Shown here piece after piece: positions 10,019 through 17,476 of a stretch of 39,670 nucleotides of DNA. Made by a program: the position numbers and the translations under genes. Each line of letters opens with the position of its first letter. The stretch's first letter is position 1. Under the pieces are notes generated by a model. It saw nothing but the letters and a program-made list of their open reading frames with translations. It was not told the origin of the DNA and made no database searches. Source of the stretch: JAKAXG01 sp035702985 (GTDB lineage Bacteria > Actinomycetota > Acidimicrobiia > Acidimicrobiales > Palsa-688); assembly GCA_035702985.1 (NCBI GenBank), contig DASSZD010000035.1, positions 1 through 39,670 of the forward strand, in the 5' to 3' direction.

Positions 10019-11736
10019 CCGGCCAGGCCTTCCAGCGAGGAGAGCACGCTCTTGGCCCTGACCAGCACGGCTGCGGCGTCGTCGGCACCGACCTCGTTGC
10101 GGGCCCGGGCCAGGGGGGAAACGTCGACCGATTCCACCGCTTCCGCGCTCACCCCCCGCTCTATCAGGGACTGGGCCCGCCCGTACACCTCGAGCACCGA
10201 GCGCAGCAGCGTCGACTGCTTGTCGGGCCCGCAGGTGGTGTCGTTGGGGCTGGTGGCGCTCTGCTGGAGGACGGCGGCGCGCAGCAGGCCGGCGCCGAAG
10301 AGCACCGCCCGCTCACGATCCGGGAGCCCGGTCATCCCCACCAGCTCGGCCATCGGCTGCAGCCGGTCGGCCTCGGCCAGCAGGGCGATGGCCCGGCGGC
10401 GGTCCTCGCTCCACTCCACCCGGCCGGCCCGGGCGTGCCAGGCGGCCACGTTCGAGGCGTCGCGCGAGAAGGACCGCCGCCAGGTGATGGCCGGGTAGTG
10501 GCGGGCGTAGGCGAGGTCCCGGTCCAGGGTCCACAGGCTGCGGACGAAGCGTTCGGTGTGGGCCGACACCGGCTCGGTCACGTCCCCGCCGGGTGGCGAC
10601 ACCGCACCTATGACGGTGATCGATCCCTCCCGGCCGGAACCGGTGGTCACCCGCCCGGCCCGCTCGTAGAAGGAGGCCAGCGCCGACGCCAGCGCAGCCG
10701 GAAAGCCCTCCTCCACCGGCAGCTCCCCGCTGCGGGACGTGAACTCCCGCAGCGCCTCGGCCCACCGGGAGGTGGAGTCGGCCAGGAGGACGGTGTCGTA
10801 GCCCATGTCCCGGTAGTACTCGGCGACGGTCATACCGGTGTAGATGCTGGCCTCCCGGGCCATGACCGGCATGTTGGAGGTGTTGGCGATGACCACGGTC
10901 CGGTCGGCCAGGCGGCGCCCGGTGAGCGGGTGCTCCAGGTCGGCCAGGTCGGCCAGGGCGTCGGCCAGCTCGTTGCCCCGCTCGCCGCAGCCCACGAATA
11001 CGATCACGTCGGCTCGCGACCACTTGACTATCTGCTGCAGGAGGACCGTCTTGCCGGTCCCGAAACCGCCGGGGACGGCGGCCGTACCGCCCTTGGCTAT
11101 GGGGTACAGCAGATCGATCACCCGTTGACCGGTGATCAGGGGCACGGAGAGGTCCAGGCGGCTGCGGTGCGGTCGGGGCCGGCGGACCGGCCACCACTCG
11201 GTGAGGCTGAGCGGCTTCCCCCCGACGCGGGCGACGGGCTGCTCGTCGTCGAGGTCGCACGGGGGGCTGACCCATTCCAGCGGGCCGGAGACGGTGGGGG
11301 GGACCAGCACCCGGTGCTCGACGCCGGAGCGGTCCGGCACCACACCGATGACATCGCCGGGGCGGACCGCCGGGCCGGGCCGGGCGGCCGGCTCGAAGTG
11401 CCAGACCGGCCGGTCCGGCCCGGACCGCCCTCCGGGGCGGAGCCAGCTGCCGGCCCCGTCGAGGGGTCGGAGCAGACCGTCGAAGGTCCGCCCGAGCAGC
11501 CCCGGTCCCAGCCGGGCCGACAGCGGGCGGTCGCAGCCGGTGACCGGCGTTCCGACCTGGAGACCCCCCGTGTAGTCGTACACCTGGGCGGTGGCCCGGC
11601 CCGGACGGACCGCCACCACCTCGGCGGTCAGCCGGTCCTCTCCTATCTCCAGCACGTCGAGCACGGCGACCCGCTCGAGGCCTTCCACCTCGATCAGCGG
11701 CCCGTTGACCCGGGCGATCCGCCCGATCAGTTCCAC
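10015..11736 (-). CDS. ntpA: V-type ATPase subunit A (catalytic)
   Basis: A 573-residue catalytic subunit with an intact P-loop GGFGTGKT (residues 223-230, Lys229), the catalytic glutamate in GCGERGNE (Glu252), and the arginine-rich DSTSRWAEALREFTSRSGELPVEEGFPA region. The V-type specific non-homologous insert is present (about residues 105-190, VRPGDVIGVVPDRSGVEHRVLVPP). The start is set at a GTG that gives MELIGRIARVNGPLIEVEG, the usual beginning. The longer ORF upstream is a shadow of subunit E, whose end it overlaps by 10 bp. It hydrolyses or synthesises ATP coupled to ion flow through subunits I and K. Confidence 0.95.
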   Translation of the reverse strand: MELIGRIARVNGPLIEVEGLERVAVLDVLEIGEDRLTAEVVAVRPGRATAQVYDYTGGLQVGTPVTGCDRPLSARLGPGLLGRTFDGLLRPLDGAGSWLRPGGRSGPDRPVWHFEPAARPGPAVRPGDVIGVVPDRSGVEHRVLVPPTVSGPLEWVSPPCDLDDEQPVARVGGKPLSLTEWWPVRRPRPHRSRLDLSVPLITGQRVIDLLYPIAKGGTAAVPGGFGTGKTVLLQQIVKWSRADVIVFVGCGERGNELADALADLADLEHPLTGRRLADRTVVIANTSNMPVMAREASIYTGMTVAEYYRDMGYDTVLLADSTSRWAEALREFTSRSGELPVEEGFPAALASALASFYERAGRVTTGSGREGSITVIGAVSPPGGDVTEPVSAHTERFVRSLWTLDRDLAYARHYPAITWRRSFSRDASNVAAWHARAGRVEWSEDRRRAIALLAEADRLQPMAELVGMTGLPDRERAVLFGAGLLRAAVLQQSATSPNDTTCGPDKQSTLLRSVLEVYGRAQSLIERGVSAEAVESVDVSPLARARNEVGADDAAAVLVRAKSVLSSLEGLAG

Positions 11737-12293
11737 AGCCGGGCGATCTCCTCGGCGAAGGCCTGCAGCACCTGGTCCACCACTACCTCCACGTCCAGCG
11801 CCGCCGTTCCGTGCGGCCCCTCGGCGGTGGCCTGCCACCCGCCTCCCGCCCCGGAGGCCTCCACCGCCGGGCCGCCGGCGGCCTGGCCGACCAGCCCGGC
11901 GAGATAGTCGCGTAGTGGCCGCCCGGCCGGGCCCCGGATCCGGTCCTGGACGGCGGCGATCACCGCGGACCGGAGGCGGGTGTAGGAGGCCCGGCGGGCG
12001 GCCAGGACGGTCTCCCGGGCCTGCCGGCGGGCGGCCGCGGTGCGGGCCGCCCCGGCGCCCCGGGCCGCCGCCCGCCCATCCCGGCGAGCCCGGTCCGTGA
12101 TGGCCGACGCCTGCTGGCCGGCCTGCGACAGGGCCGCCTCGGCCTGCGCCTCGGCGTCGGCCCGGATGGATCGTGCCGTGGCGGACGCCCGGCGGCGCAG
12201 GGCCTCTTCCACCGGGAGCAGCTCGGCCGGGAGACCGCCGGCGTCGGGCGGCCGGGCCGGTGGCCCGGCGAGGACAGCGGCCCCGGCCGTCAT
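11727..12293 (-). CDS. ntpE: V-type ATPase subunit E (peripheral stalk)
   Basis: A 188-residue protein with a long Ala/Arg/Glu-rich helix (EEALRRRASATARSIRADAEAQAEAALSQAGQQASAI and following), followed by a small C-terminal globular part (RSAVIAAVQDRIRGPAGRPLRDYLAGLV, and LDVEVVVDQVLQAFAEEIARLW). This is the architecture of subunit E, which pairs with G/H as a stator. Sequence conservation is low in this family, so position between F and A is the main support. It overlaps subunit F by 4 bp and subunit A by 10 bp. Confidence 0.85.
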   Translation of the reverse strand: MTAGAAVLAGPPARPPDAGGLPAELLPVEEALRRRASATARSIRADAEAQAEAALSQAGQQASAITDRARRDGRAAARGAGAARTAAARRQARETVLAARRASYTRLRSAVIAAVQDRIRGPAGRPLRDYLAGLVGQAAGGPAVEASGAGGGWQATAEGPHGTAALDVEVVVDQVLQAFAEEIARLWN

Positions 12294-12508
12294 GGGATGA
12301 CGACCTGCAGCAGGTCCGGGCGGGCGCCCACCCCGGAGCCGAGCTGATCCGCGGCGCTGGCGGTCAGCACGACCAGAACGGTGTCGGCGGGCAGATCGGC
12401 CCAGGCCGAGCGGACCGACTCGGGCCCGGTGGTGGCGACCACCCGGGCCCCGGCCAGGGTGTAGGCGCCGACCGCGTCCTCCTCACCGATGACCACGACG
12501 CGTCCCAC
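12290..12508 (-). CDS. ntpF: V-type ATPase subunit F (short form)
   Basis: A 72-residue protein that starts with the diagnostic Rossmann-like strand GRVVVIGEEDAVGAYTLAGARVV and ends with DLLQVVIP. Subunit F is usually about 100 residues; here the C-terminal extension that runs along the D coiled coil is missing. The GTG start sits 2 bp after the K stop, and the end overlaps E. Symbols for this subunit differ between systems (NtpG in Enterococcus, AtpF in Thermus). Confidence 0.82.
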   Translation of the reverse strand: MGRVVVIGEEDAVGAYTLAGARVVATTGPESVRSAWADLPADTVLVVLTASAADQLGSGVGARPDLLQVVIP

Positions 12509-12510
12509 GT

Positions 12511-12927
12511 TCAGGCCTTGCCGATGAGGATGATCGCTATGACCAGGCCGTAGATGGCGATCCCCTCGGCCAGGCCCACCACGACCATGGCCCGGCCGAA
12601 GATCTCGGGCCGCTCGCTCATGGCAGCCAGGGCGGCCGATCCGGTGTAGGCGACGGCCACTGCGGCGCCGATCGACGAGCCGGCGACGGCGATGGCGGCG
12701 CCTATCAGGGCCTGCCCGCTGTAGCTCTTGCCCGTCACCGCGGCTGAGGCGGCGTACCCGGTTCCGGATTGCAGGACGACGGCGATCAGGACCCCGGCGC
12801 CCAGCAGCAGCAGGGCGTTGACCACCTTGAACACGCGGATCCCCCGCGGCGGGTTCCGGCGCAGCAGGTACATGGCGCCGGCCGCGGCGGCCCCCAACAC
12901 GGGCAGGACGATCAACCAGGTGAGCAC
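12511..12927 (-). CDS. ntpK: V-type ATPase proteolipid subunit K (c ring)
   Basis: A 138-residue membrane protein. A first hydrophobic helix (LTWLIVLPVLGAAAAGAMYLL) is followed by another (VVNALLLLGAGVLIAVVLQ) and then the proteolipid hairpin GQALIGAAIAVAGSSIGAAVA / MVVVGLAEGIAIYGLVIAIILIG. The ion-binding carboxylate is Glu121 in LAEGIAIYG. The Gln and Thr ligands that mark Na+-specific rings (PxxQ and PET in Enterococcus hirae) are absent, so protons are the more likely coupling ion; this is inference. The GTG start (12925-12927 on the complement) has GGGAGG upstream and lies inside the end of subunit I (16-bp overlap). Confidence 0.9.
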   Translation of the reverse strand: MLTWLIVLPVLGAAAAGAMYLLRRNPPRGIRVFKVVNALLLLGAGVLIAVVLQSGTGYAASAAVTGKSYSGQALIGAAIAVAGSSIGAAVAVAYTGSAALAAMSERPEIFGRAMVVVGLAEGIAIYGLVIAIILIGKA

Positions 12928-14222
12928 GTGGCCTCCCAATCGTGGAACGGGACCGACCCTTCCCCGGGGGGCGGTCCCCCGGACGGGCCTCGGGGCAGGC
13001 GCCACGGCCGGAAGGGGCGACCTTCGGTCACGAGCACCCGGGAGAACATCTCGTAGTACTCGAGGCGCAGGGCCTGCACGCCGGCCACCAGGCCCTCCAG
13101 GGCGAAGGCCGCCGCGTGGCCGACCACGAACAGCAGCCCGGCGGCCGCCCACAGGGCCGCGCCCCGGTGCCAGATCGAGACCGTCCCGTCCCAGATGACC
13201 TGGCCCAGGGCGGCGTCGGTCATACCGAAGGCGGCCAGCCGGGTGAACGACACGGTGTTGGAGCCGATGCGCAGGGTGGCGTCGAACATCTCGACCGTCG
13301 CCTGCAGCAGGCCGGTTCCCCGCCCCCCGGCCGCCGCGAAGCACCCGGCGAACCCGACGGCCAGGCCGGCCCCGGCCACCACGCCGCCGGCCACCACCAC
13401 CCCGCCGCGGTGCAGGAGCACCCCGAGGACGGCCGTCCCCAGCCCGGCGTACAGCGCCGCCCCGGCCACCCCGGACACCGCCAGGACGGCGCCCAGCGGG
13501 CCCGCCTCCCGCCACCGGTTGGCGATACCGATGGCGTAGGACGCGGCCAGCAGGACGGCCCCCACGATCAGGGCCGCGCCTAGGAGCGTGGTGGGGTGAT
13601 CCAGCGGTCGCTGCCACAGCACCGGGACCAACCCGGTGGGACCGAACGCCTCGCCGTAGAGGAGCCCGCCCAGTGCGCTCGACACGCCGCAGCCGATGGC
13701 GAAGGGGGCCAGCCGGGACCAGCCGGCCAGCCGGGCCGGCCGGCCCGCCCGCAGCGCCAGACCGGCGCCGAGCAGCAGGAGGCCGTGGCCGACGTCGCCG
13801 AACATCATCCCGAACATGGCCACGTAGGCCAGCCCGGCGAAGGTGGCCGGGTTGATGTCCCGGTACGGGAGGGTGCCGTAGGTGTCCACCAGCGGCTGGA
13901 AGGCCCGGGCCGGGCCGTGCCCGGCGATCAGCGTCGGAGGCTCGGTGCCGGCCGGGGCCGGTAGCCGCACCAGAACGCCTCCCCGGCGGGCCAGCCCGGC
14001 CGCCAGCGGGGACACCGCCTGGACCGGGCACCAGCCGGTCGTCGCCGCCACGGGACCGGAGCGGACCATGCGCTGCACCACCTGCTCGAGGGGGGTCTCG
14101 CCTCCCGGCTCCTCGTCGGGCGACGGCCGGCTGGCGTCCAGCTCGACCTGGCCGGCCCGGCCCAGCTCGACCAGGACCTGCTGCAGATCCTCGTCGGCGG
14201 CCACGACGGCCACCCTCTGCAT
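12912..14222 (-). CDS. ntpI: V-type ATPase subunit I/a (ion channel), compact form
   Basis: A 436-residue integral membrane subunit. The membrane domain is well conserved: MFGMMFGDVGHGLLLL, SFTRLAAFGMTDAALG (containing the essential channel arginine), and the C-terminal LEYYEMFSRVLVTEGRPFRPW. The cytoplasmic N-terminal domain is strongly reduced: only about 115 residues precede TYGTLPYRDINP, against roughly 300 in typical subunits of 600-650 residues. The start at ATG 14222 (MQRVAVVAADEDL) follows CCGGAG; an upstream ATG at 14255 is possible and would overlap subunit C. The compact stator arm is unusual, but no frameshift or stop is visible, so it appears intact. Confidence 0.9.
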   Translation of the reverse strand: MQRVAVVAADEDLQQVLVELGRAGQVELDASRPSPDEEPGGETPLEQVVQRMVRSGPVAATTGWCPVQAVSPLAAGLARRGGVLVRLPAPAGTEPPTLIAGHGPARAFQPLVDTYGTLPYRDINPATFAGLAYVAMFGMMFGDVGHGLLLLGAGLALRAGRPARLAGWSRLAPFAIGCGVSSALGGLLYGEAFGPTGLVPVLWQRPLDHPTTLLGAALIVGAVLLAASYAIGIANRWREAGPLGAVLAVSGVAGAALYAGLGTAVLGVLLHRGGVVVAGGVVAGAGLAVGFAGCFAAAGGRGTGLLQATVEMFDATLRIGSNTVSFTRLAAFGMTDAALGQVIWDGTVSIWHRGAALWAAAGLLFVVGHAAAFALEGLVAGVQALRLEYYEMFSRVLVTEGRPFRPWRLPRGPSGGPPPGEGSVPFHDWEATCSPG

Positions 14223-14241
14223 CCGCTCCGGTTCTGGTACC

Positions 14242-15111
14242 TCAGGCCACGGCATCGGGCAGGACCGCCTCCGAGGCGCCACCGGCGGGCGCCCCGGCCA
14301 GGGCCAGCGCCGCCCGGACCCGCCACGCGTCTGCCGACAGCAGGCCGATGATCCCCACCGTCGCCGCCGGTCCGGGCCGCCCGGCGGTCATCACCCGGGC
14401 CTCCTCCTCGACCGACCGCCACCAGGCGGCCCGGTCGCCCGGCCCTGGTGCTCCCGGCTCGACGGCCCGGGGCCGGCGTCCCAGTACCCGTTCTATGGGC
14501 CGCTGCAGCCACGGGTCGGTGGGCGGGGCCGCTCCCACGCTGCGCATGTGGCGGACTTCGAGCATGACTGCGTCCCTGGCCCACCCGGCCGCCGGCGGGA
14601 CCTGCTCGAACACTCTGGCGGCCCAGGCCAGCTGCAGCGCCAGGAGCACCGAGCCGGGATCGTCAGCGCCGGGATCCCCCCACTCGGAACGGCGCAGAGC
14701 CGACCGCACACCGGGCGGGGTGCCGGCCGCCCGCACCCGGGTCCAGGCCGTGGACAACGACCCCAGCTCGAACGGTTCGGGTCTCTCGCCCCCGTGCAGG
14801 GCGATCAGCAGGTCCACCGTGTTGGCGATCTCGAAGCGGCCGGCCAGGACCCGCACCGTGGCCGCCTGGCCGGGTGGCTGCCATCCGGCCAGTATCCGCA
14901 GGGTCCACAGGAGCGTGCTGTCGACGGCCCTCTGGGCCGCCGGGAGGGCCATGCCGGGCCGGACGGCGTGCCCGTACGAGGTGCCGGCCAGCTGCTGCAC
15001 CGCCCCGGCCACAGAGCCGGCGGCGGTCAGCTGCCGGGTCCCGGCCGGACCGAGGCGCCGTCGCAGCAGGGCCCGGCCCCGTATCCAGCCGGCTACCGCC
15101 CCCGCCGGCAT
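14242..15111 (-). CDS. ntpC: V-type ATPase subunit C/d (rotor connector)
   Basis: A 289-residue, mostly helical protein between G/H and I, where subunit C/d is expected. It shows the family pattern of repeated three-helix units: GWIRGRALLRRRLG, RFEIANTVDLLIALHGGE (compare 'xDxxNLxxLLR' in the family), LGRRPRAVEP. Similarity is diffuse, and the length is a little below the usual 320-350. The ATG start overlaps the preceding stop by 1 bp (TGATG). The assignment rests largely on operon position, and on the fact that all other V-ATPase subunits are accounted for. Confidence 0.75.
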   Translation of the reverse strand: MPAGAVAGWIRGRALLRRRLGPAGTRQLTAAGSVAGAVQQLAGTSYGHAVRPGMALPAAQRAVDSTLLWTLRILAGWQPPGQAATVRVLAGRFEIANTVDLLIALHGGERPEPFELGSLSTAWTRVRAAGTPPGVRSALRRSEWGDPGADDPGSVLLALQLAWAARVFEQVPPAAGWARDAVMLEVRHMRSVGAAPPTDPWLQRPIERVLGRRPRAVEPGAPGPGDRAAWWRSVEEEARVMTAGRPGPAATVGIIGLLSADAWRVRAALALAGAPAGGASEAVLPDAVA

Positions 15112-15554
15112 CAGCGGGCCCCGCCGGGGCGGACCGGTAGGGAGAGCGTGTAAGAGACGATGCGGTCGGTCAGCTCCTTCTCCCGGGCCGCCGCCCGGGC
15201 CTCGACCCGGTCGGCCTCGGCCCGGGAGGAGGCCAGCACCTCGTCGGCCTCCCGCTCCAGCCGGGCCAGCTCGGCGGCCGCTTCGGCGGCGGCCAACCCG
15301 GCCGCCCGGGCGGAGGCCTCGTCCAGGAGGAGTTGGCTGCGCAGCCGGGCCTGCTCCAGGGTGTCCCGGGCCTCGGCGGTGGCCGCCTCCACCATGGCGC
15401 GGCACTCCTGCACGACCGGCTCGACGGCGGCGAACACCCCGGCCAGCTCGTTCCGGGTGGCGGCCGTCCGGTCCACCGGCACCGCCACCGACGGGGCCCG
15501 CCCGGGAACGCCGTGCCGCTGCAGCCGGCGCAACAGGTGGAAGCTCGATACCAC
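15111..15554 (-). CDS. V-type ATPase stalk subunit G/H, coiled coil
   Basis: A 147-residue Ala/Glu/Arg-rich helix (VEPVVQECRAMVEAATAEARDTLEQARLRSQLLLDEA and following) typical of the peripheral-stalk partner of subunit E. It is the first gene of the V-ATPase block. The open frame extends to a GTG at 15605, but that codon lies inside DosR-like box B and has no ribosome site. I therefore prefer the internal GTG at 15554 (MVSSFHLLRRLQRHG), which also lacks a good ribosome site. The start is uncertain; the function is supported by coiled-coil composition and position. Confidence 0.72.
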   Translation of the reverse strand: MVSSFHLLRRLQRHGVPGRAPSVAVPVDRTAATRNELAGVFAAVEPVVQECRAMVEAATAEARDTLEQARLRSQLLLDEASARAAGLAAAEAAAELARLEREADEVLASSRAEADRVEARAAAREKELTDRIVSYTLSLPVRPGGAR

Positions 15555-15584
15555 CGGGCCGAGTGTGCAGGTCCGCCGGTTCGC

Positions 15585-15607
15585 CCGACCAGGGCCCAAG
15601 GTCACGT
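15585..15607 (-). promoter_or_regulatory. DosR-like box B, upstream of the V-ATPase operon
   Basis: The minus strand reads GACCTTGGGCCCTGGTCGG within this interval, 31 bp before the preferred start of the first V-ATPase gene. It matches box A at 21 of 23 positions. It lies in the short divergent region shared with the NAPRTase operon. Recurrence before unrelated operons in the same orientation suggests a regulatory site rather than a chance repeat. Confidence 0.58.
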
Positions 15608-15615
15608 GTCGATAT

Positions 15616-15633
15616 GCCTTTGGCCCCTATCGG
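15616..15633 (+). promoter_or_regulatory. DosR-like box C, upstream of the NAPRTase operon
   Basis: The plus strand reads GCCTTTGGCCCCTATCGG, ending 41 bp before the ATG at 15675. Its core TTGGCCCCT-ATCGG matches box A apart from a single missing G. Boxes B and C sit 8 bp apart and face opposite ways in the divergent region, as expected if each serves its own operon. Confidence 0.58.
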
Positions 15634-15674
15634 CGCAGAGCCGTGCGTCCGTACCCTCGTGGCTGGTGAGAGAG

Positions 15675-15986
15675 ATGAACGTTCCCGAACACCCGGTTGT
15701 GGTGCGTGAAGCCCTGAGGCGCCTGGCGGAGGAGGCCCGCCAGCGGGCGGCCACCGTCCGCGACGGGACCGAGGAGCACGACTTCTACGTCGGGGTGTGG
15801 ACGGCGGCCCGGGACCTGGCCGGCCCGGTGCCGTCGAAGGTCTCCGACCTGGCCACCCTGCGGGACCGGTCCCGGTCCTTCCGGGACGGTTACCTCAAGG
15901 TGGCGAACATGGCCGGTGCGGCCGCCGGCCACGCTCCGTCGCGTTTCCCCCTGCCGTCACCGGACCGCCGCCCGCCCGGGCCGTGA
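15675..15986 (+). CDS. Small hypothetical protein
   Basis: A 103-residue protein that I do not recognise. It is basic and helical (VVVREALRRLAEEARQRAATV, then TAARDLAGPVPSKVSDLATLRDRSRSFRDGYLKVANMAG) with a disordered Pro-rich end. The ATG follows GGTGAGAGAG. It is the first gene downstream of box C and is followed 9 bp later by the NAPRTase gene, so it should be cotranscribed with it. There is no membrane segment or cysteine. It may be a small stress or NAPRTase-associated protein, but nothing in the sequence proves that. Confidence 0.7.
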   Translation: MNVPEHPVVVREALRRLAEEARQRAATVRDGTEEHDFYVGVWTAARDLAGPVPSKVSDLATLRDRSRSFRDGYLKVANMAGAAAGHAPSRFPLPSPDRRPPGP

Positions 15987-15995
15987 GGTGGGGCG

Positions 15996-17324
15996 GTGCC
16001 GGGTGGCCTGCTGACAGACCTGTACGAGCTGAACATGGCGGCCAGCTATATACGCCGGCACATGGCCGGGCCGGCCACGTTCAGCCTGTTCGTCCGGCGC
16101 CTGCCCCCCACCCGGGGTTTCCTGGTGGCCGCCGGGATCGAGGACAGCCTGAGGTGGCTGGAGGGGTTCGGTTTCGAGGAGGCCGACCTGGACTACCTGG
16201 TCGGCCTCGGCTTCGACAGGCGGTCCGTCGACGCCTTCGCCGGGATGCGCTTCGACGGGGACGTCCGGGCCGTGCCGGAGGGCCGGATCATCACCGCCAA
16301 CGAGCCCATCCTGGAGGTGAGCGGGCCCATCGCCACCGCCCAACTGGTGGAGACCTACCTCCTCAACCAGATCTCGTTCCAGACCACCCTGGCCACCAAA
16401 GCGGCCCGCTGCCGGATAGCGGCGGCCGGCCGGATGGACCTGGTCGACTTCGGTTTCCGCCGCACCCACGGCATCGAGGCGGGCCTGGCCGCCGCCCGCC
16501 TCTCGGCCCTGGTGGGGTTCTCGGCGACCAGCAACGTGGAGGCCGCCCACCGGTTCGGGCTGGTCCCGGCCGGCACCATGGCCCACTCCTACGTGGAGGC
16601 GTTCCCGTCGGAGCTGGAGGCGTTCACCGCGTTCGCCGAGGACCTGCCCCAGAGAACCACGTTCCTGGTGGACACCTACGACAACCGGAGAGGGGTGCTC
16701 CACGCCATAGAGGTCATCCGGCGTCTCCACCTGGAGCGCAACTCGGGAATCCGGCTGGACAGCGGGGACCTGGCGGAACTGGCGTTCGAGGCCCGCTCCC
16801 TGCTGGACGAGGCCGGCCTACCCGGCGTGCGCATATTCGTCTCGGGCAGCCTGGACGAGCGGGACCTGGCCCGGCTGGTAGCAGCGGGGGCCCCGGTCGA
16901 CGCGGCCGGGGTCGGTACCCGGATGGGGGTGTCCGCCGACGCCCCCTACCTGGACAGCGCCTACAAGCTGGTGGCCTACGGGGAGCACCCCGTGGCCAAG
17001 CTATCGACCGCCAAGGCCACCCTGCCCGGGGCCAAGCAGGTCTTCCGGGGACCGGGTCTCGACGACCGCATCGGCCTCCGGGACGAGCAGCTCCCAGCCG
17101 GGACGACGCCGCTGCTGGAGCCGGTCATGCGGGAGGGCAAACGGCTCGACGCTCCCGGTTCGTGGCGTGCCGGGCGGGAGCGTTTCGAGGCGGACCTGGC
17201 CGAGCTGCCCGACCGGGCCAGGGATCTGGACCGGCCCCAACCGCTGGTCGCCGGATTGACCCCGTCCCTGCAGGAACTCACGGCCCGGGTGGTCGGGGCC
17301 CTGGAGGCCGGCCGGCGTCCCTGA
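15996..17324 (+). CDS. pncB: Nicotinate phosphoribosyltransferase
   Basis: A 442-residue NAPRTase, making nicotinate mononucleotide from nicotinate and PRPP in NAD salvage. Conserved motifs in order are LLTDLYELNMAASYI, FVRRLPPTRGFLVAAG, VDFGFRRTHG, FSATSNVEAAHRFG, GTMAHSYVEAFPSELEAF (active-site histidine region), LVDTYDNRRG, IRLDSGDLAELA and VGTRMGVS. The GTG start has GAGGTGGGG upstream. The length suits the PncB2-like subclass; M. tuberculosis pncB2 (Rv0573c) is in the DosR regulon next to the PRTase/hydrolase gene. Here it is preceded by box C and followed by otsA. Confidence 0.95.
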   Translation: MPGGLLTDLYELNMAASYIRRHMAGPATFSLFVRRLPPTRGFLVAAGIEDSLRWLEGFGFEEADLDYLVGLGFDRRSVDAFAGMRFDGDVRAVPEGRIITANEPILEVSGPIATAQLVETYLLNQISFQTTLATKAARCRIAAAGRMDLVDFGFRRTHGIEAGLAAARLSALVGFSATSNVEAAHRFGLVPAGTMAHSYVEAFPSELEAFTAFAEDLPQRTTFLVDTYDNRRGVLHAIEVIRRLHLERNSGIRLDSGDLAELAFEARSLLDEAGLPGVRIFVSGSLDERDLARLVAAGAPVDAAGVGTRMGVSADAPYLDSAYKLVAYGEHPVAKLSTAKATLPGAKQVFRGPGLDDRIGLRDEQLPAGTTPLLEPVMREGKRLDAPGSWRAGRERFEADLAELPDRARDLDRPQPLVAGLTPSLQELTARVVGALEAGRRP

Positions 17325-17346
17325 CGGCGGTCCCGCCGGCGGCCTG

Positions 17347-17400
17347 CGCCGGTGGTGCCGACACCCGCCGCCGGTGGTGCCGACACCCGCCGCCGGCGGT
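17347..17400 (+). repeat. Two and a half tandem 22-bp repeats
   Basis: Two identical 22-bp units (17347-17368 and 17369-17390; each begins CGCCGGTGGTGCCGACACC) are followed by a 10-bp partial copy with one mismatch. They lie in the 152-bp pncB-otsA gap. Each unit contains the small inverted repeat GGTG-CCGA-CACC. They may be tandem protein-binding sites or a slipped duplication. Confidence 0.8.
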
Positions 17401-17441
17401 GATGGCCACCCCGTCCGCCGCACCGACCGCCCACCCCCCCC

Positions 17442-17466
17442 CGGACTTCCGGCCTGTAGGCCCTAG
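17442..17466 (+). promoter_or_regulatory. Possible DosR-like box D / inverted repeat before otsA
   Basis: GGACTTCCGGCC is followed by the overlapping inverted repeat GGCCTGTAGGCC (17451-17462), 14 bp before the otsA ATG. The first part resembles the DosR form GGACTTNCGGCC better than it resembles boxes A-C. This is a weaker match than A, B, C or F, and a site this close to the start codon could instead act as a repressor site or an RNA structure. Confidence 0.3.
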
Positions 17467-17476
17467 GGTGGCCGGC

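Noticed and set aside
15555..15605. N-terminal extension of the V-ATPase G/H gene to the GTG at 15605
   Set aside because: No ribosome site; the start codon would lie inside box B, and the extra residues do not resemble the family. It remains possible if the box is not functional.
6954..15607. Boxes A and B as direct repeats flanking a mobile element or genomic island
   Set aside because: No transposase or integrase is present, and boxes C and F show that the sequence recurs in front of other genes, so a regulatory reading is better.
17347..17400. CRISPR array
   Set aside because: The units are directly adjacent, with no spacers, and there are no cas genes.
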